Assembly (NCBI GenBank): GCA_001600695.1
Contig: BCKQ01000005.1
Span: 384,593 to 448,592 of the forward strand
Direction: 5' to 3'
DNA length: 64,000 nt
From: Ascoidea asiatica
Lineage: Eukaryota > Ascomycota > Saccharomycetes > Ascoideales > Ascoideaceae
Shown piece by piece: positions 42,167 to 51,400 of this stretch (positions are counted from its first letter, which is position 1; each line of letters begins with the position of its first letter). The position numbers and the translations under genes are program-made. The notes below the pieces were generated by a model. That model did no database searches and was not told the origin of the DNA. It saw only the letters and a program-made list of their open reading frames with translations.

Positions 42167-44152
42167 TCATATTTCACGCCATCTGATAACAATACTGTTG
42201 GTATTGGAATAGGATACACATAGGTTATCCGAATTTTGACTCCACGATATATCATTGATACAATAAAAAGAGTCTTTATTCTTTTCAGTACTTTCCTTAA
42301 TATTTTCTTCAAGTTTATTCCCTTCAATTCTATCTGCTAAGTTTCTAACACTTTTGTCAGGCTGGTATATACCTACAGGCTTAAGTCTTCCTATATTAAC
42401 AATTAAATTATCGTAAATATTGGGTTGTTTCTCCGTATCAGACCTCTGTTTTACTTCAGAATAGTATAAAACAAGTTTATTTAAATGTTCGAGGGACATA
42501 TTCCAGATTCGAATTACACCATTCATACTACCAGTAGCAAGCCATTTTTTGTTGGGAGATAGCGAAGCTGAAAATATCGGTACAGCATTCAAACCAGCAA
42601 ATAATATAGTTTCACCTTTTACTATATCCCAAACTCTGATAGTTCCATCTAATGATGTTGTAACGACTAGTGGATTGAGTTCAATAGATGGATTATTATT
42701 AGAGTTTAGCCAATCGACAGAAATTAAAGGTTGTGAATGGCCCAATAATTCTTGAACACTAGAAAAGCAATTTGATTTCCATATTTTCACCACACAATCA
42801 TCAGAACCACTGAGCAATAAATTTAACTTTTTATTGAAAGATAAACAGCCAATTGGCATGGAATGTCCTTGAAAAAATCCTATTGGAGTTAATGAAGTTG
42901 TATCCATAAATAATATAGACCCATTGATTGCAGGAATAACATATTTTTGACTATTGATCCAACATGCTTCGACGCCTAATGAAGTAGAAGAATCTGAAAC
43001 ATTGGATATGCTTTTACCACTCGAATTAATATATTCTGTGATTAAAAATTCGTAATCAATATGTTGAACCGCCCCTCCAGTATTAATATCCCAAATTATT
43101 GTTGTGTTATTGCTATCCATTGTTAAAATATAGGTATTATCAATATTCCATTTAATTGTCAAAATTGGGTTTTTATGTAGTGCCATTACATTTCGAAGTT
43201 TACCTTCTGCTGTCCATAATCTTAGCTCACCACTTTCAATAGCAGTTACAAGATAAGGCCCTTTCGAAGACCATGAAAGGCAAGTTATATCAGACTTGGG
43301 AACTACACCATTAGAGTTAAAGGCAATAGGATGAACTAATGATAGTTCTTGAAGGATTTTGGTTGAATTTTTCGATATTACTACAATTTTAGCTGTGGCA
43401 TTATTTTGCCCCCAAGCTAGGACAGTATTAGCATTAGGGTTCCAATCACAACACAAACTCTGGGGAATGTTAATTGATTTTTCTAAAGTTACGGGTTGAA
43501 CTATCACTTCTTTTGGAATCAAGTTTTCTATTTTTATGATTTCATTATCGTCTCTAGATATTTCTTTACTTGAAGCAAGTTCATCTGAAGTTTTTGAAGT
43601 TTGATTTTTTTCTTTTTCTTTTTCTTTTTCGTGTTCTTTTGTCCCATTCTTCTCATCTTTTTTAGTTTGAGTATTTTCCCTATATTCTCTATTTTCTTTA
43701 TCTTCTATCTTTTCTTTATCTTCTTTGCTCTCTCCATTTTGTATAATTTCTCCATTTTCAATGTTTTGTTTGATATCTTCAGCCTCTCCCATTTCTTGAT
43801 CACCATTAAGAAGTTTTAATCGCTCATTTATGCTATTCGAATCATTGAAATTATGATCAGATAATAAATTAGTTCTTTCTTTCTGGATAATCTCCGCCAA
43901 AGATAAAGAATCTCTAATTTCTTCTTTGGTTTTTAAGTCTCCATTCGAGTTAACCAAATTCTCATCTTGACTATAGAAAAGTCCTTTTTGCACCAAACCT
44001 ATTAAGCACCCTATGCCTATATATTCACTGAATTTTTCATCAAGCTCATGAACTCTGGTTTCTTCTTGTAAAGCAAAAGCTGATATTTCTAGTCCAGTTT
44101 CTTGGAGATATCTCCAAATGAGATAATTTAGTTCATTACTTGTTATTGTCAT
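42167..44152 (-). CDS. SIF2: Sif2-like LisH/WD40 subunit of the Set3 deacetylase complex
   Basis: The 661-residue protein starts with a LisH motif (ITSNELNYLIWRYLQETGLE) and a following helix region. It then has a charged Glu/Lys/Asn stretch (about 140-200) and a C-terminal WD40 propeller from about 235 to the end (LSWSSKGPYLVTAIESGELR, LLLSGSDDCVVKIWKS, LDGTIRVWDIVKGE, LATGSMNGVIRIWNMS). This order is that of Sif2 and human TBL1. Sif2 is a scaffold of the Set3 complex with Hos2 and Hst1 deacetylases. S. cerevisiae Sif2 has 535 residues; the extra length is mainly the charged linker. It is divergent from TFB4. Confidence 0.93.
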   Translation of the reverse strand: MTITSNELNYLIWRYLQETGLEISAFALQEETRVHELDEKFSEYIGIGCLIGLVQKGLFYSQDENLVNSNGDLKTKEEIRDSLSLAEIIQKERTNLLSDHNFNDSNSINERLKLLNGDQEMGEAEDIKQNIENGEIIQNGESKEDKEKIEDKENREYRENTQTKKDEKNGTKEHEKEKEKEKNQTSKTSDELASSKEISRDDNEIIKIENLIPKEVIVQPVTLEKSINIPQSLCCDWNPNANTVLAWGQNNATAKIVVISKNSTKILQELSLVHPIAFNSNGVVPKSDITCLSWSSKGPYLVTAIESGELRLWTAEGKLRNVMALHKNPILTIKWNIDNTYILTMDSNNTTIIWDINTGGAVQHIDYEFLITEYINSSGKSISNVSDSSTSLGVEACWINSQKYVIPAINGSILFMDTTSLTPIGFFQGHSMPIGCLSFNKKLNLLLSGSDDCVVKIWKSNCFSSVQELLGHSQPLISVDWLNSNNNPSIELNPLVVTTSLDGTIRVWDIVKGETILFAGLNAVPIFSASLSPNKKWLATGSMNGVIRIWNMSLEHLNKLVLYYSEVKQRSDTEKQPNIYDNLIVNIGRLKPVGIYQPDKSVRNLADRIEGNKLEENIKESTEKNKDSFYCINDISWSQNSDNLCVSYSNTNSIVIRWREI

Positions 44153-44689
44153 CTATTTATGTTGATTTCCTAGTATCATTGAGTTTTGATTAATGTTCAA
44201 TGGGAACTTAAACTTTCAAAGTGGCCTTTTAATGCTCTTCTTCTTTTTGGAAAAAAAAAGATATGAGCTATAACAAAAAATCTCTAAACAGAAAATGAAA
44301 AAACAGTTTAAATATTTTTAAAACTGTAGCTCTATAATTTTTTTGAATAGCTTGTTGATTACTAGATTTACTGTCTTCTGGTCTTGATGTATGAATTCCA
44401 TTTCTAGTTCCATTTCCAGTTCCATTAATTACTTTTCCTGCTGCTGAAGTAAACAGAGATTTTGGTTCTTTGCCGCGAGTCACATGCCTCCCGGTTAGAC
44501 TCCAGTCTTTTTATAAACAGTGAATCCTACTGAGTATGATGAAAATAAATTTAACTGCTAGTCTTTTGCTGGCAGAAATAAAGATTATTGAATAATATTT
44601 CAAAAACAACCAGCAGAATTGTTTTATTTCACTCAATTGAAGTTGTAATAACTATTTTCACATTCAATTTTCTTCTGTGTTAAGTTGTG
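44153..44689. promoter_or_regulatory. divergent promoter SIF2 / TFB4
   Basis: This 537-bp region has no ATG-started gene that I can support. A 71-codon minus-strand frame from 44483 needs a GTG start and shows no family resemblance. A GC-richer patch lies at 44475-44505. Confidence 0.45.
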
Positions 44690-45868
44690 ATGGATGAAAT
44701 AGCAGGAAAAAATTTCTTATCGGGAAGTTCAGGAGCAGGTCATATATTAGAAGAATCTCCTTCTTTATTAACAGTAATAATTGAAGTAGATTCAACAAAA
44801 TGGGATAAAGAAATTGGAAAAGGTTCGTTAAAAAAGGTAATAAGGGCATTGATTGTTAATTTGAATGCTCATATTTCATTAAATAATTCTAATAAGGTAG
44901 CTGTAATTGCATCGACAGCCTCAAAATCACAATTTTTATATCCAGATTTCAATCCAACCGATCCAGGCAAAACTAATCCTGACTATAATAACTTTAAAAC
45001 GGCTAATATATCCAATAATTCTATTTCACCATCTCCAATTCCTTTAAATCATTTTCATGGTAAATATTTCAAAAATCATAATATATATCGACAATTCAAA
45101 ACAGTTGATGAAACCGTTTTGAAAAACCTAGAGGAATTAATAGAATCGTCTAATAATGAAAGATATTTAAAAGAAAACAATGAGATCAAAAGTAAAAGTA
45201 ACTTACCGGCTGCATTAGGTTTTGCTCTTACTTATATCAATAAAATTCAGATGCACGATGATTCCAGCTCACTAAAAGCAAGAGTTTTGATCATGAGTAC
45301 ATCAAATGATTCATCCCTACAATATATTTCATTGATGAATTGTATATTCGCAGCTCAAAAAATGAAAATCCCAATTGATATTTGTAAATTTGGATGTAAA
45401 TCTACTTTTTTACAACAAGCCTCAGATACAACTAATGGAATCTACTCATTCGTTAAAAGTGAAGATATAGATGGTATCATCCAATATTTATCAACATCAT
45501 TTTTTATTGATCCATCTCTACGTAAGTATGTAATATTACCAACAGATGGTGATATTGATTTTAGAGCATCATGTTTTTTGACAGGCGATGTTGTTGATAT
45601 TGGTTATGTATGTTCCGTATGTTTGTGTATTTTAAGTAGGATTCCAGGTGATAATACCTGTCCGACATGTGGATGTGAATTTGATAAATTGACTTTACAA
45701 AACTTAAGAAAGAAACCTGTTATTGTTCTTCCAAAAAAAAAAAAAAAAAAAGGATCCTTAAATACAAGTACGAATGCAATTTCAAGTTTAAATGTAAACA
45801 ATTCAAACATAGTCTCAAGTGGAAATATAAATACTAATGTAATCACAAATAGTAAAATTGGTCAATAA
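44690..45868 (+). CDS. TFB4: TFIIH core subunit Tfb4 (p34)
   Basis: The ORF encodes 392 residues from the ATG at 44690. The N-terminus carries the von Willebrand A-like fold of Tfb4/p34 (SLLTVIIEVDSTKWDKE, KVAVIASTASKSQFLYP, ALGFALTYINKI, RVLIMSTSND, IDICKFGC). A C4 zinc finger (CSVCLCIL ... CPTCGCEF) lies at about 307-328. Tfb4 is part of the TFIIH core with Ssl1 and acts in promoter opening and nucleotide excision repair. The Lys run after the finger is encoded by a 19-A homopolymer ending at 45751, a slippage-prone site. The tail after it is low-complexity and may vary. Confidence 0.95.
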   Translation: MDEIAGKNFLSGSSGAGHILEESPSLLTVIIEVDSTKWDKEIGKGSLKKVIRALIVNLNAHISLNNSNKVAVIASTASKSQFLYPDFNPTDPGKTNPDYNNFKTANISNNSISPSPIPLNHFHGKYFKNHNIYRQFKTVDETVLKNLEELIESSNNERYLKENNEIKSKSNLPAALGFALTYINKIQMHDDSSSLKARVLIMSTSNDSSLQYISLMNCIFAAQKMKIPIDICKFGCKSTFLQQASDTTNGIYSFVKSEDIDGIIQYLSTSFFIDPSLRKYVILPTDGDIDFRASCFLTGDVVDIGYVCSVCLCILSRIPGDNTCPTCGCEFDKLTLQNLRKKPVIVLPKKKKKKGSLNTSTNAISSLNVNNSNIVSSGNINTNVITNSKIGQ

Positions 45869-46021
45869 GACAGTGTTCTTTTATTAAAATTAGTTTTTGT
45901 GATAAATACCTTCATTTTCATATATTATACTATATCATCATATTATTCATTCAATTTTAAAGTATATCAAATAGAATGTATTCATAATTAAATCATTGTA
46001 CTATTATCCCACTATTGAAAA

Positions 46022-46727
46022 TTAGGAACTTTTCAAAGCAGAGCTAGTGGCACTTGTTATAACACTGGAAACCAAGCTGGAAGCAGTAACGGCAGCAGAT
46101 TCAATTACTTCTTTTGAAGCCTTAGATGCTGGATTGGCAACAGGAATTATAAGCTGTTGATATTGAAGTTGGAAATTGTTAGTTTAAATACGTAGAATGA
46201 AAACAGAAAAGGATTTTTTAATAAAGTTACTTACATCCATGTATGTTGTTAAAAGAGCCATCAAACCAAAACTTATTTAAAAAAATTAGTTAGTTAAAAA
46301 TATAAAATTTCAAAAACTGAAAAGAACAAGAGTTAAAAAAAAAAAAATTGAGCAGTACTATATTTACTTACAGTAAAGTCAAAAATGGAGACATTGCAGT
46401 ATCTTTTGGCATATTACGATCATGATGATAAGTTAAATAATTTTGCACAGCAAAAGTAAAAGCTGTCCATCCTAATAATTTTTGCCTCATAAACATAGCA
46501 GCCATTGGCATACTTTGAGTTAAAGATGTGGTTGGACTTTGTCTTGGTTCTATATCATGATGAACATATCTAATATAGGATTGAGCAAAGAAAGTAAATG
46601 AAGAATTACATTTTGATTTGTTTCAAATATGTTAGTTGAATTTTCATTTTTTAAATTATAAATTTCATTAAGATTGAACAGAAACCTACGGAACATAAAA
46701 TTCTTCTCTTTTTACTGAAGGGGCCAT
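46022..46727 (-). CDS. Asterix (WDR83OS/UPF0139) family ER membrane chaperone subunit, four exons
   Basis: This gene appears only after splicing. Exons are 46690-46727, 46372-46569, 46235-46271 (37 nt) and 46022-46153. Donors are GTAGGT, GTAAGT and GTAAGT; each intron has a CTAAC-type branch site and the phases agree, giving 134 residues. The protein begins MAPSVKREEFYVPYVHHDIE and has MPMAAMFMRQKLLGWTAF, a polar loop, a second hydrophobic segment FLTLLFGLMALLTTYM, and a Ser/Ala-rich tail. This is the pattern of UPF0139/Asterix proteins, which with CCDC47 form the PAT complex that shields polar membrane segments during ER insertion. The gene is small and intron-dense for a yeast. The family call is by eye. 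Confidence 0.75.
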
Positions 46728-47621
46728 TTCAATTAATCTAAATAAAATGTAAAGCGAAATAAAACTTTTTTTTTTTTTGAATTAATGTTATAAATTATTC
46801 TGATGTTTTCGATTTAAAATTTAATATTTATAAAATTGTAGGTATCAATAGATAAAAAGTGCAGCTTTCTTTATTCTACATTAGAGATGGCTGTATTGTT
46901 ATCAGTTAGCTGTAACGTAAGTGATTTACGTTCTAAACAGTTAAAGATAAATGTAAAGTCATATGGCATTACATAATCAAGTAATTAACAATTAATTTTT
47001 TTCAAAGTGTTCTTAGGTATAATTTTGCCGTTTTGGGCATGAACATACTTACATGATTATACATATTTTTGTGGAAAATATCCGTGGCTCCGGAAAAAAT
47101 GATTAGATTAGTTAAATAAAAAGGGTTATCCCTTTAATCCAAGGATCTGTGCCTTCCTCTTTACGAGCATAATATATATTTTGGCTTAAACGAGCACGTG
47201 ATATATTGTAGAAACTAAGACTATTTCTAAGAATATTTACATTTCAAACTAAATACCCATTTTTTTCAAAATAGTATAACATTAAAAAAAGTGTATTATG
47301 CGCTTAAGAGCCAAGGCACAGATCCTTGGATTAAAGGGATACCTAAATACCATTAAAAAGAGAACAAATTTTGCTGTAGAGTTTTATTTGTTAGAAAAAT
47401 CCCCAGTATAACTGTGATTACTTTCTGTAAATCACGTAATTTAAATATTTGATAAACTTCACCATGATAAAATATTCATGGCAGTATCAGAATTTCCCTT
47501 GCTATTTCCTTGATGTTTTCTAATAAAAATTAAAACAGTCAAAAAAACAGTCACTTTTGCAAAATAATACCTTTAGTACATTTCTAATGAAAAATAAACC
47601 ACATAGGGTGATATAGAAAAA
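46728..47621. other. intergenic region between Asterix-like and SPP41-like genes, with inverted-repeat element
   Basis: It contains the 215-bp inverted-repeat element at 47127-47341 and the leader exon of the SPP41-like gene near the right end. A near-repeat of ATTTTGCC(G/A)TTTTGG occurs at about 47028 and in the leader intron at about 47662. No gene is supported. Confidence 0.45.
47127..47341. mobile_element. MITE-like element with perfect 29-bp terminal inverted repeats
   Basis: The arm at 47127-47155 (starts TATCCCTTTAATCCAAGG) is the exact reverse complement of 47313-47341, with 157 bp between. Both outer ends are TA, as expected for a TA target-site duplication of Tc1/mariner-type elements. 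There is no ORF inside. It could instead be a hairpin-forming regulatory or origin sequence; element status needs more copies elsewhere. Confidence 0.5.
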
Positions 47622-47751
47622 GTATGTATTTCAAATATTTTTAAATTTTTTTTAATTAGATTTTGCCATTTTGGCTTATGGAAATCACAAATGTGTCAAT
47701 ATGTTACTAACAATGTGCTTATTTAATTTGATTGTTTTTTTGATTGTGTAG
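47622..47751 (+). other. 5' UTR intron of the SPP41-like gene
   Basis: The donor is GTATGT at 47622, the branch site TACTAAC at 47705-47711, and the acceptor GTGTAG ends at 47751, one base before the ATG at 47753. Length is 130 nt. The exon upstream has no open frame that could join, so the intron lies in the leader. Confidence 0.7.
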
Positions 47752-47752
47752 A

Positions 47753-50700
47753 ATGTCTGAAGAAGACTATCGAAATGAAATTGAAAATAGTGCAGAGAAT
47801 TCTTTATTGGCTTCTGCGATAAATGATGCGTTTAGTATCGTTGATTCGAATAAAGAAGATCCTATTGATAAGGTTCCTACTATAACATCTGTTGATAATA
47901 ATGACGCTGACGCATTATCCTTTGCTATAAATGATGCTTTTGAGAATGCCTTACTTCAAGAAAAAAAAAAAACCAATAAAGATAACGATTTTGATATCGA
48001 GTCTTCTCAAAACGAAAGTACCCAAAATCTTCTCTCTTCGGCTATCAATGAAGCCTTCCAATCGTCAGAACTTAATGTTGAAGTGGAAAACACTAAAATT
48101 GATCATAATCTTGAAAATAATAAAATATTATCTAAGAGTAATGATCCATTATCTTCAGCTATCAATGATGCCCTTGGAATAGTTCAAATTGACACAGACA
48201 AAGTATTGAATGAAGAACCTAGTCATGCATCATCACAAACCAATACATTAATAGCAGAAGCTATTAATCAAAATTTTGATATGGATCAGCCAAATGTTAA
48301 TGATTCATCTTATGGTTTTAATACCAAAAATAAAGATCCATTATCCTCAGCAATTTCAGATGCTTTGAATTGGTCTCAAATAGATTTAAATGAAGCTACT
48401 CAAAATGATCATTTAACATCCGCAATTGAAGATGCACTTAATATAAGTCCTGAACAGAAAATAGATAATGAAAGTACTGTTCCAGATTGTAATCGAGAAG
48501 AATTTTCAGAACACAGTCAAGAACCAAATCCGGAGGAAATTCTAGAGGAAATTCCAGAAGATACTTCAAATGATCCCCTTACCCATGCTATAAATGAAGC
48601 TTTGAACATAACTCGGTTGGTTGAAGACAAAAATACCGAAAAAGCAAAAGAAATCAAAGTCAATCCACTATCAACAGCTATTTCTGATGTTCTTAATAAT
48701 ATAACTTTAGATGACTTAGAGAATCCAGATAATATTAGCAAAATTCCAATAAGTAGCAGACATGACTTGTCAAAACAAACTCGAACAATTTTAGAATCAG
48801 TGCGACATCTTCAAAGACCTATTCTAAATTCTTCCTTTCAGCCTTCCATATTTACTAGGTCTATAGACTACTACAGAAGTACATTAAAAGATAGTAGGGT
48901 TGATGCAATTAAAGATGCTCTTAACGACATTTCACTAATAAACAATGAATCTGATGGATCATTATCAATTACAAACGATTCTTTATCTTTAGCAATCGAA
49001 AATGCTTTTAAGGATATTTCTTTATCAGAGACAAAAGGAAAACCTAAGAAAAGAAGCTACAAAGATAAGAAAAAATCTCCAAGCATATCCCCTTTGAAAA
49101 TTTCCGTTGACAAAGCAGCTAAACAAAACCAAGTCAGTAATTCTGCCTTGGAAAATGCAATTAATGATGCACTTAACGAGATTTCTGTTAATCTTCCAGA
49201 ACCTGGAAATCAAAAAGAAGCTAGCTTATCACGTAATAATATTACAAGGCCTTCGCTTACTAACAAATTAGATAAAGCTATTAACGATGCTCTTGATGAT
49301 ATAATTGACTTTCCGATGATTGATGAGTCTAAACCTTTATCTGAGATAAAACTTCCCAGAAGAAATTTTCAATCAGAAAGATCACAAAGCTTTGCATCTA
49401 ATCTTCCAAAGACTTTACCGAAGTCTACTCTAACATCTGACTTTTTAGCACATATTGATATTGATAAGGCTATAGAGTCGGCATTGCATTCCATAGGGAA
49501 AGCTAAGGCATCAAAAAGTATTACCAATGAAAAATCTGAAAAAACGCTAGTGGCTTCAAATCCTGTAGAAAATATTCTTAACAACCACTCAATTATGAAC
49601 TCTATCTTTCAAGATGCTATTGCTATGGCCTCGGGAATAACTGAAAATGCAGAGAAGAAAAAAAAAGTATCTGAATCTGAATCAAAGATTACTAAACTGG
49701 TTTCTAGTGAGAGCATCGAAGAGAAAAGCTCAACTATTCCAAGTAAACAAAAATTGTCCATTGCAGAAACATTGGCATTCAACAGATCATCCATGAAAAA
49801 TGCAAAGAGTAAAAATTATTCTCGAATAGAATCACTTGAAAAAATCCCTGATACTGATGATATAACGCGAAAAGCACTAGAAAGTGCAATTCAGTTCTTA
49901 TTGGAATCAGGTATACCCGATCGAGAGAGAATAAGAATGGATAATAGAGAAAGAAAAAAGAGATGGAGGGAAGAAAATTCTGATCGAAACAAGGATAACG
50001 ATTTAAGGTGTCGAGTTCATAAAAAAGCAGAATTGCTTTTTGGGAAGGATGATTCTGAAAGTAAACAAGAATGGATTTTAGATGAATTCACTCGAAGAAA
50101 AGCCAAAAGACTTGAAAGAACAGACAAACAGAAAGATAAAAGATCACCAATCGGTACTTATAGCTATTCAAAATCATTAGAGCCCGCTGGTTTTCAGGAA
50201 AGTTCTACTTTGCATAAACTGGATTTTGACTTAGAGTCTATACTAAAACAACTAAATTCATCTAGTAACCCTTCTAGGATTACGTCTCAATCAAAGCTCG
50301 TATCTATTTTGTCTGAAGTAATTTCCAAAATGGTCACTCAAAAATCGAACGATTTATCCAAAGATGAATCTATTCATGTTTCAGGTGTTCCACCATCTAC
50401 TATATCAGCTTTTAGAGTTGGGACCAGTCAAATAAATACTTCTCCCACTAACATTTTACCCCCATCCAAGCTTCCTGATCCAGAATTGACACCTCTTTTC
50501 AAGAAAATTGCAACTCTCCCATATAAGAAAACTGATTCTCTGAGAATGCAGAATTCTAGCGTTAAAAAAACCCTCGATGTTGAGAAGCTTACATCAAGTT
50601 CAACTGTGCCTTCTAAAAGAAAGGCTCTGGAGTTGGTAGGCTCGAATCCTAAGAAATTGACAAGTATTAATAGCTCTACCAAACCTTCTTCACTTTCGAA

Positions 50701-50959
50701 TTTGAAAGCTAATGATAATAAGCCTATAGAAGAAGAGCCCACCATGGAAAATATTATGTCATGGGCTTCCAAAAGTTCCTTTAAGTTACCTTCATATAAA
50801 AAGAAAGTTACACCATTACCCAAAGTTGGTCTAGGTGTTCGTGGTGCCATTGGCAAGGCTGGTTTTAACCGTCCTACAGCATCTAAAGGGGGTGATCAAG
50901 CTAGACGTAGAAAGATTGGCTTTCCTTCGTCACTATTAGCAATTGGGAAAGTAGTTTAA
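47753..50959 (+). CDS. Spp41-like protein with DUF3020 domain and about 15 short helix repeats
   Basis: The ORF encodes 1068 residues from the ATG at 47753, directly after a 3' splice site. Residues 15-620 hold about 15 copies of a motif close to PLSSAINDALNIS, spaced 25-60 residues apart in disordered acidic sequence. A basic region at about 722-790 (NRERKKRWREENSDRNKDND, LRCRVHKKAELLFG) matches the DUF3020/SPP41 domain of fungi. The C-terminus is basic and Ser-rich, ending GGDQARRRKIGFPSSLLAIG. In S. cerevisiae SPP41 was found as a negative regulator of PRP3 and PRP4; its molecular role is unclear. The assignment rests on the DUF3020 block. Confidence 0.7.
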   Translation: MSEEDYRNEIENSAENSLLASAINDAFSIVDSNKEDPIDKVPTITSVDNNDADALSFAINDAFENALLQEKKKTNKDNDFDIESSQNESTQNLLSSAINEAFQSSELNVEVENTKIDHNLENNKILSKSNDPLSSAINDALGIVQIDTDKVLNEEPSHASSQTNTLIAEAINQNFDMDQPNVNDSSYGFNTKNKDPLSSAISDALNWSQIDLNEATQNDHLTSAIEDALNISPEQKIDNESTVPDCNREEFSEHSQEPNPEEILEEIPEDTSNDPLTHAINEALNITRLVEDKNTEKAKEIKVNPLSTAISDVLNNITLDDLENPDNISKIPISSRHDLSKQTRTILESVRHLQRPILNSSFQPSIFTRSIDYYRSTLKDSRVDAIKDALNDISLINNESDGSLSITNDSLSLAIENAFKDISLSETKGKPKKRSYKDKKKSPSISPLKISVDKAAKQNQVSNSALENAINDALNEISVNLPEPGNQKEASLSRNNITRPSLTNKLDKAINDALDDIIDFPMIDESKPLSEIKLPRRNFQSERSQSFASNLPKTLPKSTLTSDFLAHIDIDKAIESALHSIGKAKASKSITNEKSEKTLVASNPVENILNNHSIMNSIFQDAIAMASGITENAEKKKKVSESESKITKLVSSESIEEKSSTIPSKQKLSIAETLAFNRSSMKNAKSKNYSRIESLEKIPDTDDITRKALESAIQFLLESGIPDRERIRMDNRERKKRWREENSDRNKDNDLRCRVHKKAELLFGKDDSESKQEWILDEFTRRKAKRLERTDKQKDKRSPIGTYSYSKSLEPAGFQESSTLHKLDFDLESILKQLNSSSNPSRITSQSKLVSILSEVISKMVTQKSNDLSKDESIHVSGVPPSTISAFRVGTSQINTSPTNILPPSKLPDPELTPLFKKIATLPYKKTDSLRMQNSSVKKTLDVEKLTSSSTVPSKRKALELVGSNPKKLTSINSSTKPSSLSNLKANDNKPIEEEPTMENIMSWASKSSFKLPSYKKKVTPLPKVGLGVRGAIGKAGFNRPTASKGGDQARRRKIGFPSSLLAIGKVV

Positions 50960-51400
50960 TATTTTTATTCATTTGTTCCTTTTTATTATCTTTATTATAG
51001 TTATGGCTTTTATTTGATTTCTCGGTTTATGTGTTTCTTGCTGTATTTTATAAATTATTTCTTTTTTCTTTAATTTTATTGTATAATAGTTTTTTAGGAT
51101 ATTCTTTTTGCATTTTGGAATGCTTATAATAAATAATGGTTTATTTCATCAAACCATAAATTAGCAAGCGAATTATTTACATGAGTAAAAATGTTTTAAT
51201 TATATGCAAATAAGCTTTTATTGAATTACAATTAATAATAAAAATAAAATTGTCAAACCAAGAATTATGAAACATAAAAGAAAAACTATATAAAAATAAA
51301 AAAAAGGAATAAAAATTAAGAAAAGAATAGAAAGAGCTATAACTAGCTGTAAAAAAAAAAAAAAAACCAAATTTTGAAAAATAAAAAAAACCCAATTATA
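50960..51400. other. convergent intergenic region SPP41-like / AKR1
   Basis: It is AT-rich, with a long A-run near 51351-51366 and no recognisable gene. It serves both 3' UTRs. Confidence 0.5.

Noticed and set aside
44268-44483. 71-codon minus-strand ORF between SIF2 and TFB4 with a hydrophobic C-terminus
   Set aside because: It begins with GTG, no upstream exon with a fitting donor was found, and it resembles no small membrane protein I know.
46887-46922. ATG-started short frame ending in GTAAGT, as a possible first coding exon of the SPP41-like gene
   Set aside because: Joining it to the acceptor at 47751 gives an immediate stop; the nearer GTATGT at 47622 makes a simpler leader intron.
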